7,169 nucleotides of DNA, taken from Planctomycetaceae bacterium. Its GTDB lineage: Bacteria > Planctomycetota > Planctomycetia > Planctomycetales > Planctomycetaceae. Shown here piece after piece: positions 1 through 5,799 of this stretch. The position numbers and the translations under genes were made by a program. Position 1 is the stretch's first letter, and each line of letters starts with the position of its first letter. The stretch is taken from assembly GCA_029259875.1 (NCBI GenBank), contig JAJDEK010000259.1, positions 1 through 7,169 on the forward strand, read 5' to 3'. The notes under the pieces are model-generated. The model worked only from the letters and a program-made list of their open reading frames with translations. It was not told the origin of the DNA and did no database searches.

Positions 1-1
1 A

Positions 2-2389
2 AACACGTCTGTAATAGATGTTTCAGGTTTGTATATCATGCCTGGTATTATTGATACTCATAGCCACATAATGATTACTGATGGGATTAATGAATCATCG
101 CAATCAATTGTACCTGAAGTACGCATTAGGGATGTTGTTAATACTACTGATCCATCAGAATATCGAGCGCGTGCTGGCGGTGTGACTACTGCCCGACTCT
201 TCCATGGCTCTGCGAATGTCATTGGAGGTCAAGATGGTGTTATCAAATTAAAACATGGGAAAACGGCTCGAGAACATATTCTGCATGATGCACCTCAGGG
301 AGTGAAATTTGCGCTGGGTGAGAATGTGAAATTCCGAACATCGCGGTTTCCTAATACCAGAATGGGGGTTGAAGCCACATTGCAGAGAGCATTTCTGGAA
401 GCCGTAGATTATCGTCGTCAGTGGCAGGAATATGAGAAGGCTCAAAAATCCGATAGCAAACAAAAACGGTTGCCTCCTCGTCGCGATCTACGATTGGAAG
501 CGTTAGCTGATATTGTTAACCATGAAAAATTTATTCATTCGCACTGCTATCGGGCAGATGAAATTCTGATGCTGCTAAGAGTCGCTTCTGATCTTGGCAT
601 CCGAGTCTGGTCGCTACAACATGTACTGGAAGGTTATAAAATAGCTCCGGAAATTTTGGCACATGGAGCGAGCTGCAGTACATTCGCGGATTGGTGGGCT
701 TACAAAATCGAAGCCTTTGATGCAGTGCCTCACAATGCTGCTCTACTAAACGAAGCAGGTGTAAATACAGTCATTAAAAGTGATGATTGGGAATTGATCA
801 GGCATCTTTATCTCGAAGCAGCTAAAACAGTACGCTACGGGAACATGTCTTTTGACAACGCATTACGAACAATCACGATTAACCCCGCGCGTGAGTTAGG
901 TTTGGATGAGCGAATTGGATCCATTGAAATCGGGAAAGATGCTGACTTTGCTATTTTCAGTGGTCATCCATTGAATGCCTATTCTCGTTGTGAAATGACC
1001 ATCATCGAAGGTGAAGTTTATTTTGATCGGAAAAAACAACCAACGGCGATGTCTGAAGTGGCAGAGCGACGTTCCGTTTCTCCACAGGTTGAAATCGCTT
1101 GGCGAAAGGGAAAGCCGCTTCAATTGCCGGCAGACGATGTTAAAGAGTTTGCAATTGTGGGAGCAACGCTCCACCCGGTTGACGGAGCAGACATCTCTGA
1201 TGGGATGATCATCGTCAAAGGAAAAAAAATCGACTATGTCGGATCTGCGAAACCACTTCCGAAAAAGATGAATGTCATTAACGCGAAGGGGTTACACGTC
1301 TATCCAGGATTGATTGATTCTGGTTCTACACTGGGGCTCACTGAAATTGATAAAGTTCGAGAAACACGCGACTATGGAGAAAGTGGTGATCTGCAGCCGG
1401 ATTTACGAACTGGTGTAGCAATCAATCCCGACTCTGAACTATTTCCTGTAGCACGCGCGGGTGGGATTACTACAGTCTTAGTGTGCCCTCAGAATGGTTT
1501 AATTTCTGGTCAAGCTTCTATCGTACAGACGGCAGGTTGGACTGCACCAGAGATGGTCATGGAACTTGAAGCAGGATTACAGATCATTTGGACGACAAAA
1601 AAAGAGCGTCAGCAAGAATTAAAAGACTTTATTAGTCAGGCACGACTTTATCAAAAGATTAAAAAACAGGCTGTAAAGAATGGCTCAAAAGTTCCGGTGA
1701 CCGATCCCCGTTTCGAAGCGCTGATTCCTTATCTTGATAAAAAGAAGCCTGTTTTTATTGAAGCCAATTCACAGAAGGAAATCGCTGGTGCCCTGCTCTT
1801 TGCAGAGGAAGAAAAATTAGACATCATCATTACGGGTGGTACAGATGCCTGGAAGTTATCAGACGAATTAAAATCCAGAAACGTATCTGTGATTGTGGGG
1901 CCTGTAATGAAACGTCCAGCCGAAGGCTATGATCCATTTGATGCACCTTATGCAAATCCGGGACATCTCTATGATGCGGGCGTTGTCTTTTGCATTCGTT
2001 CAAATAGTGCATGGAATTCACGGAACACACCATTTGAGGCAGCAATGGCAGTGGCCTATGGTTTACCCGAAGAGGCCGCACTGCGATCGGTAACTTTATC
2101 TGCTGCAGAAATTTTGGGTGTAGATAAACAAATTGGCTCATTAACAGAAGGGAAGTTAGCAAATTTGATCATTTCCGATGGATCACCTTTGCAGCATACA
2201 TCTCATATAAAAGCAGTTTGTGTTGTTGGAAAAATGTTACCCCCGGAAAGCAAGCAAACAAAACTGTATGAGCGATATCGTAGTCGTCTACAAGCGATAC
2301 AAAAACCTTCCAAGAGTGATCGATCTAAAACGGCGCCCCTAGAGACCCAGAAAGCGGAATCTGCTAAGAAGCCAGCGAATACAAAATGA
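2..2389 (+). CDS. Tandem two-domain amidohydrolase-superfamily protein, 5' end outside the window
   Basis: The frame is open to the left edge and reads VIDVSGLYIMPGIIDTHSH, the strand leading into an amidohydrolase metal site, so the true start lies upstream. A TTG at 29 is merely the first possible start codon in view and is unlikely to be real. Residues are numbered from that TTG. The first domain (about 1-335) keeps plausible metal ligands: H11 and H13 of DTHSH, H170/H172 in a HSHCYRADE stretch, H198 in LQHVLEGY, and D252/D253. The second domain (about 372-735) repeats the fold but has lost the equivalent residues (DSGST at 430-434, E578, G603/G604, N659). Both halves carry an ARAGG(V/I)TT motif and an IGS...GK...A end motif. 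The C-terminal 30 residues are a Lys/Ser/Ala-rich tail. In the family, the first domain would be a metal-dependent hydrolase acting on amide or ring C-N bonds. The substrate cannot be told, and any export signal would be in the missing part. The gene converges on the thioredoxin/YHS gene. Confidence 0.9.
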   Translation, partial: NTSVIDVSGLYIMPGIIDTHSHIMITDGINESSQSIVPEVRIRDVVNTTDPSEYRARAGGVTTARLFHGSANVIGGQDGVIKLKHGKTAREHILHDAPQGVKFALGENVKFRTSRFPNTRMGVEATLQRAFLEAVDYRRQWQEYEKAQKSDSKQKRLPPRRDLRLEALADIVNHEKFIHSHCYRADEILMLLRVASDLGIRVWSLQHVLEGYKIAPEILAHGASCSTFADWWAYKIEAFDAVPHNAALLNEAGVNTVIKSDDWELIRHLYLEAAKTVRYGNMSFDNALRTITINPARELGLDERIGSIEIGKDADFAIFSGHPLNAYSRCEMTIIEGEVYFDRKKQPTAMSEVAERRSVSPQVEIAWRKGKPLQLPADDVKEFAIVGATLHPVDGADISDGMIIVKGKKIDYVGSAKPLPKKMNVINAKGLHVYPGLIDSGSTLGLTEIDKVRETRDYGESGDLQPDLRTGVAINPDSELFPVARAGGITTVLVCPQNGLISGQASIVQTAGWTAPEMVMELEAGLQIIWTTKKERQQELKDFISQARLYQKIKKQAVKNGSKVPVTDPRFEALIPYLDKKKPVFIEANSQKEIAGALLFAEEEKLDIIITGGTDAWKLSDELKSRNVSVIVGPVMKRPAEGYDPFDAPYANPGHLYDAGVVFCIRSNSAWNSRNTPFEAAMAVAYGLPEEAALRSVTLSAAEILGVDKQIGSLTEGKLANLIISDGSPLQHTSHIKAVCVVGKMLPPESKQTKLYERYRSRLQAIQKPSKSDRSKTAPLETQKAESAKKPANTK

Positions 2390-2398
2390 ACTCATACC

Positions 2399-3328
2399 TT
2401 AGCGTAGCACTGCTGACTCGAGCTGTTCAATTTTCAGCACATGCATCGTGCGACTGAAGCGATCAGGGTTCTTTTTGAATTCGTTACGTGATTTCACATC
2501 AACAAATAAATAAAGGTTTTGATCGTAATAGGCACCATATTTTAAGTTTCCAGGAATGGCACGATCTTGTTTGTTGAGTATCACAGGGTCGCAGCCCAAT
2601 AACTGTGGAGCATAGCGTCCTGGATCAATTTTAAATATTTCTAATTCAGTTCGACTTGCCATTTGGTAAGTGATTCCCTGGTAAGGCCAACTGAATTCTT
2701 CTTTACCCTTTTCCCATTTTCGGTCGCGTGTCAGAGTGACCGGACTATATCCATCGAGGCCTAAATTTGCAGGCTCCGTGGCGACATAAGTTTTTTCTTC
2801 TGTGTCAAAAGACTCGGTTGATGATTCTTGTTGTTTTAGTTTTTGCATGAGTTCTTGCTTATTTTTTTGAGCCAGATATACTCGCCGATCATTTTCGTAA
2901 CGAGAGGCGCCTCGACCTAAGAAGCTTAAATAAGTGTTTTTGGCCTGCATACCTTCTGTACGAGTAATGATTGTGCCAGTGGGAGTTAAAAGAATATCAC
3001 TAGGAAGTGAACGAACATTAAAACGCTCAACTAGATGTTGATTTTCATCACTGTCAATTTTGACTGCAATAATTCGTTTGCCAAACTGACTGGTCAGAAC
3101 TTGAGTGTTCAGCACACTCTGATCCATCTGACGGCAAGGGCCGCACCAGGAAGCATGGAAATGCAGTAAAATGGGGAGATCTTTTTGTTTTGACATCTTT
3201 TGAGCAGATTGAAAATCATGCAACCACTCTCCGGCCAAAGATTGATTGATCGATATAGCAATCAAAGAGAACGTGATTGTTATAATCGATAAATAATATT
3301 TCTTTGAATTCCATTTGGTTGATTGCAT
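2399..3328 (-). CDS. Exported or membrane-anchored thioredoxin-fold protein with two C-terminal YHS-like repeats
   Basis: This 309-residue protein starts at an ATG preceded by a strong GGAGGT six bases upstream. Residues 1-10 are Lys-containing, 11-29 are hydrophobic, and SLA|GEW at 30-35 looks like a signal peptidase I site, so the protein is probably outside the cytoplasmic membrane. If uncleaved, the segment would serve as an anchor. Residues 35-140 are a thioredoxin fold with the redox motif WCGPC at 61-65 and the cis-proline at P109 (SLPSD). A Gln/Lys/Glu-rich linker spans about 150-180. The rest contains two copies of a YHS-like module: GLDGYSPVTL to FKIDPGRYAPQ (189-242) and GCDPVIL to FKKNPDRFS (245-293). 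YHS modules are small domains often linked to metal or redox proteins. The likely role is thiol-disulfide exchange in the periplasm, perhaps on a metal-handling partner, but that is inference. The gap upstream suggests separate transcription from pabA. Confidence 0.88.
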   Translation of the reverse strand: MQSTKWNSKKYYLSIITITFSLIAISINQSLAGEWLHDFQSAQKMSKQKDLPILLHFHASWCGPCRQMDQSVLNTQVLTSQFGKRIIAVKIDSDENQHLVERFNVRSLPSDILLTPTGTIITRTEGMQAKNTYLSFLGRGASRYENDRRVYLAQKNKQELMQKLKQQESSTESFDTEEKTYVATEPANLGLDGYSPVTLTRDRKWEKGKEEFSWPYQGITYQMASRTELEIFKIDPGRYAPQLLGCDPVILNKQDRAIPGNLKYGAYYDQNLYLFVDVKSRNEFKKNPDRFSRTMHVLKIEQLESAVLR

Positions 3329-3334
3329 GAAAGC

Positions 3335-3340
3335 ACCTCC
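3335..3340 (-). promoter_or_regulatory. Shine-Dalgarno site of the thioredoxin/YHS gene
   Basis: The minus strand reads GGAGGT here, six bases before the ATG at 3328. It is the only textbook ribosome binding site among the visible starts in the window, and it fixes this start codon. Confidence 0.8.
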
Positions 3341-3571
3341 ACAAATCTTTCTGGATACACGAACGGAATGTCGTTCAGTAAAGCGGATATCAGATTCCTT
3401 GATGTTCTGGCATCTTCTTGTTTATCGGTTGGACGTGGGGAGGTTATTGTGAAGTATTACACATGAATTGAATTGGAATATGAGGAAATGAAAAAATCGC
3501 AGGGTCATAACGGAGGTGTTCATTTCTTAGCAAGCAAACTTGAACTAGCTTGACTAATCGGCCTTGTAAAA
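3341..3571. other. Non-coding gap between pabA and the thioredoxin/YHS gene
   Basis: No credible gene lies here. On the minus strand it must hold the end of the pabA transcript and probably the promoter of the thioredoxin/YHS gene. I see a short inverted repeat just past the pabA stop (CAAGC at 3531-3535 with GCTTG at 3548-3552) and a six-T run at 3491-3496 on the minus strand, but the T run does not directly follow the stem, so a classical terminator is not supported. A second small hairpin (GAACG at 3361-3365 with CGTTC at 3372-3376, 6-base loop) lies 33 bases upstream of the thioredoxin/YHS start. No clear -35/-10 pair is visible. Confidence 0.4.
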
Positions 3572-4174
3572 TTAGCAATGAACGTCTTGTGATTCTTTGG
3601 GGAGTGACGGAAGAAATGAGAGGAAACTCTCCAGTAATGTGAGGCCACATTCTGTCAAAATCGACTCGGGGTGAAATTGAACACCGAACAGAGGTGCTGT
3701 TTTGTGTTCAAGTGCCATCGGAATTCCCTCTTCCGTCCTGGCTGTGATTTGAAGATCAGAAGAAAGAGATGCTTCATCAATGATCAAGGAATGGTAACGC
3801 GTTGCGTGGAATGGATTAGGTAGATTGGATAGCAAACGGGAACTTTGATGGTAAATCAAAGAAGTCCTGCCGTGAACAGGCTGTGGTGCTTTGATTATTT
3901 TTCCACCAAAGCTGGCAGCAATTGCCTGATGCCCTAAGCAAACTCCCAAAATAGGTATGCGATTGGTGAAGTGTGTTATTAGTTCTTGACTGACACCTGC
4001 TTCATTTGGAGTACAGGGGCCTGGAGAAAGTACAAGTGCGTCCGGCGAGATTTGTTCGGCCTGTGCTAGCGTAATTTGATCATTCCGTATGACTTTGGTT
4101 TGTTGTCCTAACTCTTCAAAATAGCGGGCAAGGTTGAAGACAAAGCTGTCATAATTGTCAATGATCAGGATCAT
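3572..4174 (-). CDS. pabA: Glutamine amidotransferase subunit of aminodeoxychorismate synthase (PabA; TrpG-like)
   Basis: This 200-residue class I glutamine amidotransferase has the usual full length for PabA/TrpG. It begins MILIIDNYDSFVFNLARYF, typical of the family. The oxyanion-strand motif SPGPCTPNEAG is at 50-60, the nucleophile C79 sits in GVCLGHQ, and the rest of the triad is H168 and E170 in VQFHPES. The protein hydrolyses glutamine and passes ammonia to its synthase partner. Sequence alone does not separate PabA from TrpG, and in many bacteria one subunit serves both. The partner just upstream has the PabB-type active-site lysine, which favours aminodeoxychorismate synthesis. The ATG start lies 24 bases after the pabB stop, so the two are probably cotranscribed. 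No strong ribosome binding site precedes it, which fits translational coupling. The last dozen residues (PSLPKESQDVHC) run beyond the conserved fold. Confidence 0.92.
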   Translation of the reverse strand: MILIIDNYDSFVFNLARYFEELGQQTKVIRNDQITLAQAEQISPDALVLSPGPCTPNEAGVSQELITHFTNRIPILGVCLGHQAIAASFGGKIIKAPQPVHGRTSLIYHQSSRLLSNLPNPFHATRYHSLIIDEASLSSDLQITARTEEGIPMALEHKTAPLFGVQFHPESILTECGLTLLESFLSFLPSLPKESQDVHC

Positions 4175-4198
4175 GGAATCACTTCTGAAAATAGAAGG

Positions 4199-5725
4199 TT
4201 ACTTTTGTAGTGCGGCAATCATTCCCGCAGCTTTATGCAGGGTTTCTTCATATTCCAGCCGTGGATGACTTTGTGCAACAATTCCCCCTCCCACAGGAAA
4301 TTGAATCCATCCATTTCTGACAGTGAATGTGCGAATCAAAATATTGCTATCAAATTCGCCGTTCAAGCCGGCATAAAACAGACTGCCACAATAAGGGCCA
4401 CGGACGGTCGGTTCTAGTTCCGCAATGATTTCCATCGACCGTACTTTGGGAGCACCTGTGATGGAACCGCCGGGAAATGAAGCGGCCAGTAAGTCCCAGA
4501 CCGTGTTTCCCGGCTTGAGCTGTCCTCGCACTTCTGAGACGAGATGTTGTACGGTTTCGTACGTTTCTACCTCACAGAGATGAGGAACTCGAATGGACCC
4601 GGCTTGGCAGACACGAGAGAGATCATTCCGAAGCAGATCAACAATCATTACATTTTCCGCTTGATCTTTTTCGCTTTCACGCAATTCATCACGTGTTAAC
4701 AAGTCAGCTTCCGGCATGAATTTTCTGCGTCGAGTTCCTTTGATGGGGCGTGTTTCCACTTGCTGGTGTGAGACGTTGAGATATCGTTCAGGAGAAGCAC
4801 TGACGACGGCCCAGTCATCCCATCCAAAATAACCTGCGAATGGTGCTGCATTTTTTGAGCGTAAATTCAGATAAAGCTCAGCAGGGTGGCATGTATTGCG
4901 ACTCAGCAAGCGTTGTGAAAAATTGGCCTGAAAAATATCACCAGCATAGATATATTCAATGATCCGTTCGACCTGATTCAGAAATTGTGTTTTACTAAAA
5001 TTACTTAATATCTCTTCGTTTCGTTCCACAGGAAAAACAGGAGAGAGTTGGTCAAGATGTAGTTTCTTTTCCTGCAAAAAAGTACTTTGATTCAGAGTAG
5101 TCAGTCTAGCCTGTTTATTGAATTTGGTAGAATCAATTCGTGTCTTGAGTGAGTTCAACCGCTGTGCAGCAAGGTCGATGTTCTGCGTTTGCAGACTTTC
5201 ATTAAAACCTTGTACAATGAGCCATGCACGCTGCTGGTTATGATCCCAGGCAATGACCCAATCATAAAAGCCGACCGCCAAATCTGGGAGTTGAAACTCA
5301 TTGTGGGAGGCACGTGCGAAGTTCTCCCAGCTTTGTCCGAGTTCGTAGGAAAGTAATCCGGCAAAGCCTCCTTGAAACGGAGGGAGTCCAGGAATAGATT
5401 CCACAAAATTGCGTTCGTGAATATCTCGGAATGATTCAAAAGGATCAGAAGCAAACTGAGCATTTTGGATTTGCACGCGGGTAAGTGGGTTACACATCAA
5501 ATAGGAGAACTGTCCCTGTGATGATGTCTGACGTGCACTTTCCAAAACTAAGAGGCTGTCATCACCTGCAAATTCAAGAAAGAGCTGTTCTATCTCAGGA
5601 CAAGGAGTGAGTTCTTCCACCAGAGGAAGTTGGCTCGCTGCATGCCCTCCCTGCTCTTGGGATTGATGAGAGAAATCCTGAGATATGTTTCCCGACATTA
5701 CTTTATCATGATTCACTGTAAACAA
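4199..5725 (-). CDS. pabB: Aminodeoxychorismate synthase component I (PabB; chorismate-binding enzyme)
   Basis: This 508-residue chorismate-utilizing enzyme amidates chorismate to 4-amino-4-deoxychorismate with ammonia from the PabA-type subunit. The N-terminal TrpE/PabB domain is at about 40-200 (GQFSYLMCNP, FQGGFAGLLSYELG). The chorismate-binding domain is at about 245-505, with GDIFQANFSQR (262-272), SASPERYL (309-316), PIKGTRRR (327-334), AENVMIVDLLRNDLSRV (356-372), SFPGGSITGAPKVRSMEII (416-434) and GPYCGSLFY (443-451). Lysine 329 in PIKGT is the position where PabB has a catalytic Lys and TrpE normally has Ala, so I favour PabB over anthranilate synthase. The N-terminal domain still has a TrpE-like VLES stretch, so a dual role cannot be excluded. 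The furthest start, 5725, is a TTG; an ATG at 5698 (residue 10) is at least as likely. Neither has a visible Shine-Dalgarno. The first 32 residues are Gln/Ser/His-rich and not conserved. Confidence 0.9.
   Translation of the reverse strand: MFTVNHDKVMSGNISQDFSHQSQEQGGHAASQLPLVEELTPCPEIEQLFLEFAGDDSLLVLESARQTSSQGQFSYLMCNPLTRVQIQNAQFASDPFESFRDIHERNFVESIPGLPPFQGGFAGLLSYELGQSWENFARASHNEFQLPDLAVGFYDWVIAWDHNQQRAWLIVQGFNESLQTQNIDLAAQRLNSLKTRIDSTKFNKQARLTTLNQSTFLQEKKLHLDQLSPVFPVERNEEILSNFSKTQFLNQVERIIEYIYAGDIFQANFSQRLLSRNTCHPAELYLNLRSKNAAPFAGYFGWDDWAVVSASPERYLNVSHQQVETRPIKGTRRRKFMPEADLLTRDELRESEKDQAENVMIVDLLRNDLSRVCQAGSIRVPHLCEVETYETVQHLVSEVRGQLKPGNTVWDLLAASFPGGSITGAPKVRSMEIIAELEPTVRGPYCGSLFYAGLNGEFDSNILIRTFTVRNGWIQFPVGGGIVAQSHPRLEYEETLHKAAGMIAALQK
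5696..5698 (-). promoter_or_regulatory. Alternative ATG start codon of pabB
   Basis: The in-frame ATG here would shorten PabB by nine residues relative to the TTG at 5725 and loses no conserved sequence. Upstream of the TTG the frame has no other start codon before an in-frame stop at 5791-5789. No ribosome binding site decides between the two. Confidence 0.5.
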
Positions 5726-5749
5726 CGTGATGCGATCGCACTGAAGCGA

Positions 5750-5777
5750 GCTATAATGGAAGAGCCTAGTATAACAA
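5750..5777 (-). promoter_or_regulatory. Weak candidate promoter ahead of pabB
   Basis: In the 73-bp gap between the DHPS-like gene and pabB, the minus strand reads TTGTTA (5777-5772), then 16 bases, then TATAGC (5755-5750), each matching four of six sigma-70 consensus bases. An overlapping TATACT (5773-5768) is a better -10 but has no matching -35. Such AT-rich matches arise by chance, so this is tentative; the gap could equally be an intra-operon spacer. Confidence 0.2.
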
Positions 5778-5799
5778 GAGTCAGGTAGTTAAGGAATCA

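Noticed and set aside
1830..2162. 110-codon antisense frame inside the amidohydrolase gene
   Set aside because: It lies wholly opposite conserved amidohydrolase sequence and has no domain-like pattern; the same applies to the antisense frames at 248-463 and 896-1174.
3439..3466. Plus-strand GGAGGT followed four bases later by GTG
   Set aside because: The frame ends after five codons (V-K-Y-Y-T), and the ATG at 3463 that follows stops after two. No peptide gene or leader function is supported.
3512..3517. Second plus-strand GGAGGT in the same gap
   Set aside because: No start codon with a meaningful reading frame follows at a suitable distance.
3444..3650. 68-codon minus-strand reading frame at the 3' end of pabA
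   Set aside because: It overlaps the end of pabA in another frame, has no recognisable motif and no convincing ribosome binding site, so it is a chance frame.
4175..4198. Small inverted repeat CTTCT/AGAAG between pabB and pabA
   Set aside because: A five-base stem without a T run is too weak to be a terminator, and the close spacing fits cotranscription.
5752..5757. TATAAT on the plus strand between pabB and the DHPS-like gene
   Set aside because: It matches a -10 box, but no plus-strand gene lies downstream; both neighbours are on the minus strand.
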